Source of the DNA: Whitmania pigra
Taxonomy: Eukaryota; Annelida; Clitellata; Hirudinida; Haemopidae
Assembly: GCA_021613335.1 (NCBI GenBank)
Contig: JAJTWR010000473.1
Location: forward strand, 33,501-97,500
DNA length: 64,000 nt
Direction: 5' to 3'
Shown here: positions 9,986-19,552 of the stretch, piece by piece
Layout: every line of letters begins with the position of its first letter
Position numbering within the stretch: position 1 is the stretch's first letter
The notes under the pieces: model-generated
Database searches by the model: none
The model's input: the letters and a program-made list of their open reading frames with translations, nothing else
What the model was told of the DNA's origin: nothing
Position numbers and translations under genes: made by a program

Positions 9986-11116
9986 TATGTAGGTTTGGTA
10001 ATAATCATTGGATATTGAATACTTGCTTAAGAACTTGGTGCCGTTCCATTATTTTATTACTTTGTGTCTCGAGAAGTTCTCATGCCATTTTTTGTCAGTC
10101 GTCACGAAACTATTTCTTTGCTGTTTCGAGAAGATTTTTGAATTTTTTTTATTTATCAGATTTATTTGAGCCGTATGCTTTCGAATATATTCGAACAGTA
10201 TATGAGAGCACTGTTTAATCGATATATTATTTGTCTAATTCATTCTCTTTTTTGTAAGATATTATTTTTAAAGCGTTTCAAAGGCTTTAAAATAAATATT
10301 TATTAAACGACAAGAAAAGTAAATTCAGTGTCTGTGTAAAAAATAATATAATTTTAAAAATAATGTAACGACTAAAGTTCACAGTCAAAAATGACCAAAT
10401 ACTTGAAATGCACAAAGACGTATCTGGAATAATATCAAGGAAAAGAGCGATTATTCACTTTCACAAATTCCGTCGAGAAGACTTTACTGGACTACGTCAC
10501 GATGAGGACTTCGTCGAGATTTGATTAAGCGCTTGGTAACACGCAAATCCATTATTTCGTTATTTATGCCATTTCCTGGTAATTGTCCCAAAACTGTTCC
10601 TCTAACGTTTGTAGAATTTCTTTTTGTATTTATCAGGTTTTTCGAGCGCAGTATGTGAAAGCACTTTCCAATCGATCTACCCTTTGTTTAATGCCACTAA
10701 TCGAGGGCGTTCAGTTTGTTCTCATATAATATTTTAATTATTATTTACTTTAATTAGTTTGAATTAAATATTAATCGAATTGAAATATTAGTTACTATTA
10801 CTGTTGTATATGTATGTTGATTTTGAAAAGCAGACAACTCTTGACCAAACAAGGCAGAATAACTTTTAATATAATGGAAAAGAAATGAACTTGAAGCAAC
10901 TACAAATCTCCACTCGAATTCTGTACAAAAATCACAAAACACAAAAACGAGTCAAAGTTCACATCTTGAATAGTCCGCCAATTGAGTTAGTTTTGGAAAT
11001 TAATTGTGGCATTATATTTTGAAGCAAATGATGAATTAGATGGCGACTTTTCTGCATTGTTACAAAACAATAATTGTCTATGGTTTTGATTTTCTTAGGG
11101 TCATCATCATCATCAT
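9986..11116. other. Lectin-cluster relics
   Basis: No intact gene. About 10,205-10,435 resembles the downstream end of lectin exon 4 plus 3' flank (decayed, without the F5/8C frame). Positions 10,808-10,983 are the cluster repeat. About 10,983-11,100 matches the intron between exon 3 and the micro-exon of the pseudogene in copy 2 (24,795-24,910), then stops abruptly in a CAT repeat. In copy 2 about 3.3 kb separates these points, so copy 1 was shortened here. Confidence 0.6.
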
Positions 11117-11309
11117 TGTTACGTAGCTAGCACACCTGTATGTGCCTAAAGGTTAGTGCCTAATTGCGAAGCTAGAGAGCGGTTCGTTTTGAGTTCTGGA
11201 GTTGCTACATACAATTGATACGAATTAGTTAAAAACAAGAAGACGTGTTTTGCTGTAAATAAAGACTTTTAGTTTCGCTGTTGTTTTCATTTATACAAGC
11301 GATACAACA
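11117..11309 (+). repeat. 5' LTR
   Basis: 193 bp, TGTTACG...ATACAACA, with AATAAAG-like polyadenylation context near 11,258. It differs from the 3' LTR at AAAGGTTAGT (versus GGCTAG) and GTTTTGCTGT (versus TTGTTGT). Confidence 0.92.
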
Positions 11310-11310
11310 A

Positions 11311-11325
11311 GTGGTGCAGTCGACA
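11311..11325 (+). promoter_or_regulatory. Putative primer binding site
   Basis: GTGGTGCAGTCGACA starts one base after the 5' LTR, where the tRNA primer site of LTR retrotransposons lies. TGG at the start fits a tRNA CCA end. The cognate tRNA was not identified. Confidence 0.5.
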
Positions 11326-11390
11326 GTTGTTTCTGAAGTACAAGTCTACGAGGTTTCAATTTCTGTCACGGTTACTTTCGGTTAAAGAAA

Positions 11391-12032
11391 ATGTCGGAAT
11401 TGAAAGAAATTGTTCAGTTGTTTGCTGAAATGTTGGCGAAACAAACAGCAGAAAGTGAAAGAAGAATGATACAAATGCTACAAACTTTTCAACAAGGAAA
11501 TACGACGTCTTCTATACAAAAGTTCGAGCCTTTTCAACCAGAGAAAGAATTATTCAAGGATTACATCAAAAGGTTTGATACATTTCTGTTGGCAAATTCA
11601 ATCGCTAAAGGCAAAGCAGCCCAGGTTTTTCTTACAAACCAAAGTCCAGAAATATATAAAATGCTTGAAACTTTGGCTACGCAATTGCAACCGCCCAGAA
11701 ATGCAAATGACATGAATTACGAACAAATAGTCTTGAACATGGAAAAGTTATTCAATCCGGCTACTTTTGTAATACGAGAAAGATACAAATTTTGGACTAA
11801 TGGGAAAAGAAAACCAGGTGAGTCGGTACAAGAGCTCGCAACTCGGATTCGTCAAGGAGCGGTCACGTGCGATTTCTCGAGCATTACAAATCCATTGGAC
11901 GAGGCGCTCCGAACAAATTTTATATGCAGCATTCAAAATGAAGCAGTTCTGAAAGCATTGTTTAGAATCCCAGAAGAGGAACTGTCTTTTGCTAAAGCAG
12001 TGGAAGTGGCAAATGAGATTGAAGGAGTGTGA
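11391..12032 (+). CDS. gag-like ORF of the LTR element (truncated)
   Basis: 213 codons from an ATG 82 bp after the 5' LTR. The N-terminus is helical (MSELKEIVQLFAEMLAKQ), followed by the retrotransposon capsid-type region (FEPFQPEKELFKDYIKRF, then ESVQELATRIRQGAVTCDF) seen in Ty3/gypsy gag. The ORF stops at GV-stop. Two extra bases (GTGTG at about 12,026-12,030) shift the frame, because the next frame continues with gag-like text (KDTVYHSTSESIQAI) toward where a zinc knuckle would lie. No CCHC box remains. Probably non-functional alone. Confidence 0.8.
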   Translation: MSELKEIVQLFAEMLAKQTAESERRMIQMLQTFQQGNTTSSIQKFEPFQPEKELFKDYIKRFDTFLLANSIAKGKAAQVFLTNQSPEIYKMLETLATQLQPPRNANDMNYEQIVLNMEKLFNPATFVIRERYKFWTNGKRKPGESVQELATRIRQGAVTCDFSSITNPLDEALRTNFICSIQNEAVLKALFRIPEEELSFAKAVEVANEIEGV

Positions 12033-12129
12033 AAGACACAGTATACCATTCGACTTCGGAGTCAATTCAGGCTATTCAGTTGAAACCGGAACAGATAGCT
12101 CACGCCAAGAGAGGAGAACAGACTCCATT

Positions 12130-12935
12130 TCAAAGAAAAGACAAGAGAATTGTTGTTTTGCACAAGAATCTTTAGATTATCTTGGCCATACGTTGTCAAG
12201 AGAAGGTGTTGGTCCTGGAGGAAAAGTTGATGTAGTAGCTTCCATGTCCAGACCAGTAAATATTTCGGAACTGAAATCGTTTTTGGGTTCGATACAATTT
12301 TACCACAAATTCATACCAGATTTGTCTACGGTTGCTGAACCCCTGTATTCTTTGACTCGCAAGAATATCAAATGGTTTTGGGGACCGAATCAAGAAAAAT
12401 CGTTCAACAGATTGAAAGAATTACTGCTGAAACGAGTTCAACTGGCCCACTTTGATCCAAAGTTACAAGTTGGAATTGCATGTGATGCATCCGAAGTAAG
12501 TTTGGGAGCAGTATTATTTCACCGTTATCCATATGGATCTGAAAGACCCATATTCAACGTTTCAAAGCTTTTGTCCGAAAGCCAAAGCAAATACAGTCAA
12601 ATTCATAAGGAAGCTCTCTCAATAATATACGCAGTACAAAAATTCCATCCATATCTCTACGGCAGGAAATTCATCTTAGTGACTGATCACAAGCCACTCT
12701 TGGTTTTATTTGATCCAAATAAAGCAGTGCCAAAACTTACTTTGAATCGGCTGACGCGCTGGGCCCTTATACTGCAACAGTACAATTATACAATTGAATA
12801 CAGGAAAACGTCTGAACACGGGAAGGCAGATGCGCTAAGTCGGTTACCTTCGGGTGAAGATAAAATATTTGATGATGCAGAGAAGGAATTGGAATTTTCC
12901 AATGTCTGCACGATCCTTTGGAATCTGGTTTGTCG
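12130..12935 (+). pseudogene. RT connection / RNase H fragment of pol
   Basis: The open frame reads CCFAQESLDYLGHTLSREGV, then ELKSFLGSIQFYHKFIPDLS and PLYSLTRKN (RT thumb and connection), IACDASEVSLGAVL (RNase H first Asp), HKEALSIIYAV (Glu), VTDHKPLLVLF (second Asp) and ADALSRLP. These are standard Ty3/gypsy RNase H landmarks. Protease and the RT palm with its YxDD box are missing: the gag frame joins directly to the end of the palm near 12,140. The reading frame ends at 12,949-12,951 after a second internal junction. Confidence 0.85.
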
Positions 12936-13469
12936 CCCTGTGAACTGCTAAACGGCAGACAAATACGGGCGAGAGTCGATGTCCTTCGCCCATCTCCGTC
13001 GCTCTTGACAAAAGAGGTAGCTCTTACACAAAGAAAAAACAAAGAGCGATTCGCGGTAGGATCGCCTTGCTACGCAAAATACTTTGGACCTCATAGAGAT
13101 CGACAACCAAGATGGGTACCGGCTATAATTCAACAGATTCTGGGTCCAAGATTGTTTGTAGTCAAATCTTTAAGGCAGGGATATTTGTGGAAGAGGCACA
13201 TTGATCAAATTCGCCACAGATACGGTGTTGAAAAGGATGCTGATCCTGGGGATCCAGTGGTTGTACATCCATCCCTGATAGTGAAACCAACGTCTGAGCG
13301 ACGTTTTATACAATTACAAGAACCTACGCCAAGAAGAGGGCAAAGAACGATTAAAGAACCCAGACCCGAAGTACGGTTCCCTTCTCCGACTATGCCACGA
13401 AGATCAGAAAGAATTCGTCAGCAGTTGAACCGACGACTTTTACTGAAGGGGGAGGTGTTACGTAGCTAG
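12918..13469 (+). pseudogene. Integrase C-terminal fragment of pol
   Basis: A 183-codon frame beginning ESGLSPCELLNGRQIRAR, then FAVGSPCYAKYFGPHRD, PRWVPAIIQQILGPRLFVVK, and a basic proline-rich tail. It matches the region after the catalytic core of Ty3/gypsy integrases (SPAELL.GR..R, then the GPY/F-like module). The HHCC zinc finger and DDE core are absent, deleted between about 12,910 and 12,920. The frame ends inside the 3' LTR. Confidence 0.8.
13445..13455 (+). promoter_or_regulatory. Polypurine tract
   Basis: GAAGGGGGAGG directly before the 3' LTR, the expected plus-strand primer site. Confidence 0.75.
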
Positions 13470-13648
13470 CACACCTGTATGTGCCTAAAGGCTAGTGCCT
13501 AATTGCGAAGCTAGAGAGCGGTTCGTTTTGAGTTCTGGAGTTGCTACATACAATTGATACGAATTAGTTAAAAACAAGAAGACGTGTTTTGTTGTAAATA
13601 AAGACTTTTAGTTTCGCTGTTGTTTTCATTTATACAAGCGATACAACA
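13456..13648 (+). repeat. 3' LTR
   Basis: 193 bp, nearly identical to 11,117-11,309 (two substitutions seen), followed by ATCATCATCG of the disrupted CAT repeat. Confidence 0.92.
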
Positions 13649-13680
13649 ATCATCATCGCCATCGTCATCGTCAGCGTCAG

Positions 13681-13711
<31 letters not shown>

Positions 13712-14037
13712 ATCATCATCATCATCTCCATAATCATCATGAACAACAAGATAATCGTAATCACAATTTTTGGAAGCCAATGAGATGTCACACAGGCAGA
13801 CGGATTACGACACTTCATAATCATTACGACGACGACAGCAACGACGGTAGCGACAGTCGCAACAATGGCAACGAAGTATCATCAATGGATGGTTTGTGAC
13901 GTATCATTATCACCATTCACGAACATCATCATCAAGATCATCATCGTCATCGTCACTTCCGATCAGCAACAACAACAACAACAGATATATAGATTGCAAC
14001 GTCATGACAACACCCTTGATTATGATGACGACGACCT

Positions 14038-14363
14038 CTAACTACACAAGCCATACAACACCGACGACGCCACTAGCAGAGGCAGTAGTAACGACAGCTG
14101 CGGCTGGTGCGCCTCCGCTGCTGGGCCAGCGCCGGCGCCACTGCTGGCCATCATGTCGTTGTCGCTGGTGTGCCATATGGAAGCTTCTTGCCAGTCGAAG
14201 CGAGGCTGGTTGTTGTTGTTGTTGCGCCTGTGTTGTCGTACGGGATTCACGGCGTAGTTGTTGTCAACTCCTTCGTCATCTTCTTCTTCTTCCTCCTCAT
14301 TCACGATTTCCTCAGCGTCGTCGTCTTCCTCTCCCTCCTCACCATCGTAGGAGTCCACAGAGT
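14038..14363 (-). CDS. Anosmin-1-like C-terminal exon, copy 1
   Basis: Minus-strand terminal exon. The acceptor TCTTCAG is at 14,364-14,370, phase 1; the exon then reads DSVDSYDGEEGEEDDDAEE.., a shortened Glu run, NNYAVNPVRQHRR, QPRFDWQEASIWH, SSGAGAG and a hydrophobic end LSLLLPLLVASSVLYGLCS-stop. The small-residue cluster plus C-terminal hydrophobic segment fits a GPI-anchor signal. The exon is nearly identical to 28,585-28,928 and arose by the segmental duplication. It can join only to the copy-1 exon at 14,605-14,940, because the preceding FNIII-4a exon is deleted in this copy. Its use would require read-through from 33.7 kb. Confidence 0.6.
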
Positions 14364-14604
14364 CTGAAGATGGATGGGTGGAGAGATGAGTGAATGAATG
14401 AATTAATTAATTAATTAATGAGTGAGTGAGTGAGTAAATGAATAAACGAACGAATGAATGAATGTCTTGAAATACTTGATTAAGATTTATTATCATAACA
14501 TCAACAAATGTGATAATGATTATGACAAGATGGTGATGATGACATGAAAATGATGATGACGTTGATGATGATGATGATGATGATGATGATGTCAGACGAC
14601 TGAC

Positions 14605-14776
14605 CGATAATCTGCTGTTGCTGAAGTAGCGGCGTGGTGAAGAGTATGGTGGCTGGTTTACTCGGTCCGTACTTGTAAAGCATTTGTACCTTCACAGAGT
14701 AAGTTGTACCCTCCTTCAGATTGGTCAGAGTGTGCGAAGTCACATCCTTCAAGTGAAATCCATGATCATGATCATG

Positions 14777-14808
<32 letters not shown>

Positions 14809-14940
14809 CATCATCATCATCATCATAATCATCATCATCACTATAGTTTCCACCGTGATAATTACCACCATTATTATTATTGTTAATATTATTATTATTA
14901 TTGTTGCAAGGGGTCACTAGGTTCCCATTTGGTTCACAGC
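14605..14940 (-). CDS. Anosmin-1-like FNIII-4 second exon, copy 1 (in frame)
   Basis: Minus strand. The acceptor CAGAG is just above 14,940 (phase 1 in) and the donor G-GTCAGT follows 14,605 (phase 1 out); the 336-nt length agrees with both. It encodes CEPNGNLVTPC, an Asn-rich then Asp-rich run, and the FNIII half KDVTSHTLTNLKEGTTYSVK followed by YGPSKPATILFTTP. Family knowledge: human anosmin FNIII-4 has the equivalent L..L.P.T.Y...VQ.L...G..PATI.F.TP. The Asp run is coded by (GAT)n and is longer than in copy 2. Unlike copy 2, the frame is open throughout. Confidence 0.65.
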
Positions 14941-15217
14941 CTCTGACAGTGCATCAAAAACAGAATAAAAAATATTGTATGAAAATCGTTATTTGCATTA
15001 TTGCCTCAGCAGAGTGAATTGATTCAAAATTGTCATTCATACAAAATGTGCCCAAACAAGTTATTAAAATGATGGCAAAGACGGAATCAATGATGTTAAA
15101 AAAGTATCATTATCATCATTTGCGATCATCATGGTCGTCGTCGTCATCATTTCTTATGCCCATCAAGTGTAAATTATAATATACTAAAATAATAACAATG
15201 ATAATTTAGTTATCAAG

Positions 15218-15545
15218 CCGTTACATCAGTATTATTAATTAGCAATAACGATGACATAATAAAAATAATAATAACAATAACAATAATAATATAAATATAA
15301 TAACATCATAAATTCATTCAAAATCCGTTACATCAGTATTATTAATTAGCAATAACGATGACATAATAAAAATAATAATAACAATAACAATAATAATATA
15401 AATATAATAACATCCTAAATTCATTCAAAATCCGTTACATCAGTATTATTAATTAGCAATAACGACGATGTAGCAAAAATAAAAATAATAATAACAGTAA
15501 CAATAATAATATAAATATAATAACGTCATAAATTCATTCAAAATC
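15218..15545. repeat. 107-bp tandem repeat, three units
   Basis: Units start at 15,218, 15,325 and 15,432 with CCGTTACATCAGTATTATTA and are almost identical. Copy 2 has a single unit at 29,719-29,830, so this expanded in copy 1 after duplication. Confidence 0.9.
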
Positions 15546-15876
15546 CATGCTAATCATAACATCCCCAGTTAGGCCAGTAGAGCAACAACGTCTGCATGAT
15601 GGATGGCTTCGGATTGATGGAACCAGCACACTCCATTAATAATTAATTACTTGTTAATTAATTTTTAATTGCAGTCAGTGGGGCCAACCTTTCAATGTAT
15701 CGACCCGACAGACGTGCCCTAATATGGGGTCGAACGTTGGCATTAACGGGCTTTGGTTTCATGTTTCATTGATGGCAGATGATATCAATGGTAATAATAA
15801 TATTAATAACATAACATAAGTCTTATAGTAATATATTAATTATAGTAATAATAGTAATAATAATAATAGCAATAAT

Positions 15877-16167
15877 GGCACCCCGTCATAACAGCCCGGC
15901 GACAGAATAGCCCCGACAAAACAGCCCCGTCAAAATAGCCCGGCGTCAAAATAGCTCAAGACAAAACAGCCCCGACAAAGCCGCCCCGACAAAACGGCCC
16001 CGTCGAAACAGCCCGGCGTCAAAATAGACCAGGACGGAAAAATCCCGTCAAAATGGCCCCGTCAAAATAGCCCCGACAAAACCGCTCGGCGACAAAATAG
16101 CCCAGGACAAAACAACCCGGCGACAAAATAGCCCCGACAAAACAGCCCCGTCAAAACAGCCCTGTCC
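15877..16167 (-). repeat. GC-rich degenerate minisatellite, copy 2
   Basis: About 18 imperfect units, core AGCCCCGTCAAAATAGCC and variants, the reverse complement of the array at 537-640. It is absent from copy 2 of the duplication, where the sequence near 30,180 reads from AATAGCAATAATAAT to a different short filler. It ends exactly at a hAT-like terminus at 16,168. Confidence 0.85.
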
Positions 16168-16560
16168 CCAGGGTCGGACTGGCTTAAAAAACCGGCCCGG
16201 GAAATTTTATTTAACTCCTAGTTTGATCAACTTAAACATAAGAAATACTAGAGTATAAAATTTCTATTCACTATTAACTATTATAACAGCTTTTTATCGT
16301 TTCACTGGTAGATGCTAAAACATCAATGATTTCATTGTTATTGATTCTTGGAAAAGAGTCTTTCTCACAAGACATCAGCATGAATGATCTTGATGAAAAC
16401 GACCTCTCACAAGCAACTTGTGATGAGGATAATGTCAACACAAATTTGTAAGCCAGATACAAATAATATAAATACAATAATATATACGAATAAGCAAGAC
16501 TATGCAAATTAAACTTCTGGAGAACAATAATAACAACAAACAATACTCAAAACGGTCAAA
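16168..16560 (-). pseudogene. hAT element end with transposase C-terminus
   Basis: CAGGGTCGGACTGGCTT at 16,168 is a typical hAT terminal repeat. About 100 bp inside, on the minus strand, a frame (16,274-16,543) contains YKFVLTLSSSQVACERSFSS, the hAT dimerisation motif (family knowledge: LTLPVSQA.AERSFS). The rest of the transposase is missing. Position and orientation of the terminus and C-terminus agree. Confidence 0.75.
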
Positions 16561-16639
16561 GCATTCAAGCCACTAATTTCGAATTAAATTTTGATTCAGT
16601 TTCACAACATTTTTTAAAAATACTTTGACATGGAAATGA

Positions 16640-17398
16640 CCCTATGAGAGGTTTTGCCATTTATATCAAGGTGTTTATGTTAAGCACATACAAATTGATA
16701 AATAGAGGACAATTTATCACAGTTGCAAACAAAATTTAAGAAAATATTCAGCTATTACAATTTCTAATGAAAAATTTTTTTTTAATAAATACTTTGATAT
16801 TTTCAGAGTTCTTTAACTTAGTACTCCAGATAGCACTTGTTTCAAGTTCAGCATCACTGTATCGTTGTCATGAAATTTCAGAAAGAATTTGCAAGCAATT
16901 GACCTATTTACTGGTATATTCTTGGAGCGAGTTATGCAGAACCTTTAAAATAACTTTGCCACTGACGTCCTTATAATGCCATTGCCTTAATCGTTTGCTT
17001 TGATATCTGAATTAGTTCTTTCGCAAGCAGAAATTACCTTAACTGTCTTTTTCAATGGCAACAATTGTATTTATTATTGGCTAAATATTTTATTTTTACA
17101 AAAATTAAATTTAAAAAAAACAAATGTGCATATAGGCAAGTTTTAGAACCATTTCATTGTTTTTATTAAAGTTTATTAAGCGTCAAATTGTAATAAAAAA
17201 AAAAGTTCTTTAAAAAAAGTCCCAAGACGCAGTTTTTCCCTCTATCAAGGTGTCCGTGATGAAAAAATAGTTTTTACTATTATATTTGAGTTTCTTTGTT
17301 TTCAAACATTTTATTAAATAGATCTTCATTAATAGCACGTTTATTACAAAGCACACGTTTTACATTGATTAAATAAAATCGAACTTATTGAATTAGTT
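16640..17398. other. Intergenic DNA downstream of kinase gene A
   Basis: AT-rich, nearly identical to 30,226-30,971 in copy 2. No ORF with recognisable features; it probably includes the kinase 3' UTR. Confidence 0.5.
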
Positions 17399-19327
17399 TT
17401 AATCGGATTCTGTGAAGTTCACATGTTCCAGGATCCAAGGATGATTCAAAACTTGATCAGCTGTGAGTCGCTTCTTTGGGTTCTTCTCCAAAAGTTTCGA
17501 AATCAGGTCTTTCGCTCCTTCTGACACGAAATCTTCGCATTCACTGCTCACACAGTATTTCTCTCCCACAATGGATTTGAAGAGTGAAGCAAGACAGTCA
17601 TCACAATTTTTATAGGGGCAATCACAATTCCCATTTGGTGCAAATGGAAAGTCTCCATAGATCATATCGAATAAGAGAACACCCAAGCTCCACATGTCAC
17701 ACATTTTGGTCGAATGATTGTCGCTTCCAAAGTATGACTGAGCAACTTCTGGAGCCATGTACAATGAAGTTCCCACACATGAATTGAAAATATCATTTCC
17801 ATGATCATTACAACACGGTTTCCTCGATGCTCCCATTGCTAATCCGAAGTCAATAAGCTTGACAGGAAATATGTTCTCACTTGAACACATGATATTTTCT
17901 TTTTTCACATCCCTGTGTGCTATGTCGAATTGGTGAAGATATTTCAAAGCCGCTGCTATGTCTCTTATAACATTTGCTGCGTCCTTCTCTTCCAGTAATC
18001 CGTCGATCCCAAGAAGATCAAACAGCGATCCATGGTTTAGTTTTTCCATGACTATGTGCAAATGGGAATCTTCAAAATAATAATCTTCCATCTGTACAAA
18101 GTTCGGATGACCTACTACCAGTGACAATATATCCAATTCTACTTTGGCATTCTCCATTCCTTTCAGGTCTTTCATGTCATTGGTTTTCAGAGCGTATTGG
18201 CGCTTTGTTAATTTGTTGACGACTGTTTTAATGCCACCAGTCATACCTGTGCCAAGGATCTCCTCTGTGAGTTGGTATTTTAAGCTAAAAGAGTCATTCA
18301 CGCTGTCCGACTGTATGCCGTCTGTTTCACAGATCAATGTTATGTCTAGAGTGTTTTCGAGAGCAGTTGGTTTAATTGTGGGTTGCTCTGTTATGGCACA
18401 TCTCGTTTCTGCAACATACAGTTGGCGCTCTTCGAATGTCTTTCCATATTTCTTAATCCAAGGATGCTGCAAGACTTTTTCCGGAGTGTAGCGTTTTACT
18501 GGATCTTTTTCTAGCAACTTTGAAATGAGGTCCCTGCCTTCAGGGGAAATGTAGTACCATGTAATCGGCATATCGGGAATTCCTTCCACGATTTTGGCAA
18601 AGATCGTGCACAAGCAGATGTGGCAAAAATCATTAGTGCAAAATGGACAACTTCCAGAGTTTGTATATGGCTTCGATCCACTAAGAATTTCGAACATGAT
18701 TGCTCCCAAATTCCACATGTCGCATTGCTTGCTATAGAAACCATTGATTTTGAAGAACTGCTTGGCAACCTCGGGAGACACGTATGAAGGAGTTGTTAGG
18801 AAGTTTGACAGCATGTCGTCGTTATTTTCGAGAAGTTGTTCTTCACTCCTCACCGCCATTTCAAATCCACTCAGTTTCACAGGAAGTTTGTCGTCATCGC
18901 AACAAAAAATATCTTCGAATTTCAAGTTTCTGTGGGCAATATTGCATTGGTGGAGATGATGCAAGCCACCTGCTATTCCTTTTATGACTCTTGCAGCAAA
19001 TTGCTCAGTAATCGGTCGATTGAGCTGTAAATAATCTCTCAGCGATCCATAACTCAATTTTTCCGTGATGATGTTTAAGTAATTTCCATCGAAGTAGTAA
19101 TCCTCAAGCTGTATAAGGTTTGCGTGAGAAGAACAGATCGCCAACACGCCCAACTCTTGATACGCCTTAGCGAATTTATATTCGGGATACAATGGGAGAG
19201 TTGTGAGCGTGTATTGAACATTCGTCCATTTGTTGACGACAGTGGACATCGTCCTGCATTCAACAACTTTCGTGTCGTTGAGCATGTAATAAGTCTCGAA
19301 GAACATCTCTATGTTACTGAAACCCAT
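17399..19327 (-). CDS. Double MNK-like protein (pseudokinase + kinase), copy A
   Basis: A single intronless ORF of 642 codons with two protein-kinase folds. Domain 1 (about residues 10-293) is a pseudokinase: the beta-3 Lys is Thr42, HRD is HRN (132-134), DFG is SGF (153-155), and the glycine loop is lost. Domain 2 (about 351-633) has the full set: GTGMTGG (359-365), Lys381, Glu397, HRD (471-473) with Asn478, DFG (493-495) and APE (525-527). Both carry the Cys-rich C-lobe insert typical of MAPK-interacting kinases (Cys227/230/235/238/240 and Cys568/570/575/578) and the DLISKLL..P..R HPW ending. MNKs normally have DFD; domain 2 has DFG. It lies downstream of the preserved FNIII-4a exon, on the anosmin strand. 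A TATA-like TTTATAAGG is at 19,446-19,455. Substrate unknown. Copy B is at 30,972-32,900. Confidence 0.9.
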   Translation of the reverse strand: MGFSNIEMFFETYYMLNDTKVVECRTMSTVVNKWTNVQYTLTTLPLYPEYKFAKAYQELGVLAICSSHANLIQLEDYYFDGNYLNIITEKLSYGSLRDYLQLNRPITEQFAARVIKGIAGGLHHLHQCNIAHRNLKFEDIFCCDDDKLPVKLSGFEMAVRSEEQLLENNDDMLSNFLTTPSYVSPEVAKQFFKINGFYSKQCDMWNLGAIMFEILSGSKPYTNSGSCPFCTNDFCHICLCTIFAKIVEGIPDMPITWYYISPEGRDLISKLLEKDPVKRYTPEKVLQHPWIKKYGKTFEERQLYVAETRCAITEQPTIKPTALENTLDITLICETDGIQSDSVNDSFSLKYQLTEEILGTGMTGGIKTVVNKLTKRQYALKTNDMKDLKGMENAKVELDILSLVVGHPNFVQMEDYYFEDSHLHIVMEKLNHGSLFDLLGIDGLLEEKDAANVIRDIAAALKYLHQFDIAHRDVKKENIMCSSENIFPVKLIDFGLAMGASRKPCCNDHGNDIFNSCVGTSLYMAPEVAQSYFGSDNHSTKMCDMWSLGVLLFDMIYGDFPFAPNGNCDCPYKNCDDCLASLFKSIVGEKYCVSSECEDFVSEGAKDLISKLLEKNPKKRLTADQVLNHPWILEHVNFTESD

Positions 19328-19552
19328 TTCGTTATTTTTAAGTTGAATGATTTACCAAAATGATTTGAGACTCAATTTAAACAAAGCAGGCTCTGAGCAA
19401 ATGACCACAATTTGAGTTGTTACTTTTTTTATATTTTTTGAACGACCTTATAAATCCGAAGCGAAAAAGATTCTGAATATTAAAATCAAGTTTAATTATT
19501 TCTTAATCAAATTCAGCAAACGTTGATCTACATGTTAAATAAATTAACATTA

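Larger units (their letters stand above)
11117..13648 (+). mobile_element. Internally deleted Ty3/gypsy-like LTR retrotransposon
   Basis: A 2,532-bp element with two 193-bp LTRs (11,117-11,309 and 13,456-13,648) that begin TGTTACG and end ACAACA and differ at only two positions by eye. It lies in a CAT repeat, with ATCAT on both sides as a possible 5-bp target duplication (weak, because the target is repetitive). Inside are gag, an RT-connection/RNase H fragment and an integrase C-terminus. Protease, the RT catalytic core and the integrase core are missing. It is absent from copy 2, so insertion followed the segmental duplication or was lost there. Confidence 0.92.

Noticed and set aside
14107..14393. 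Plus-strand ORFs rich in Val, Ser and Pro opposite the anosmin C-terminal exon (also at 28,434-28,958)
   Set aside because: They are antisense shadows of the anosmin tail exon, with no domain, start context or partner exons.
16767..16976. 69-codon ORF downstream of kinase gene A
   Set aside because: Interrupted in the copy-2 equivalent by a small deletion, and no recognisable features.
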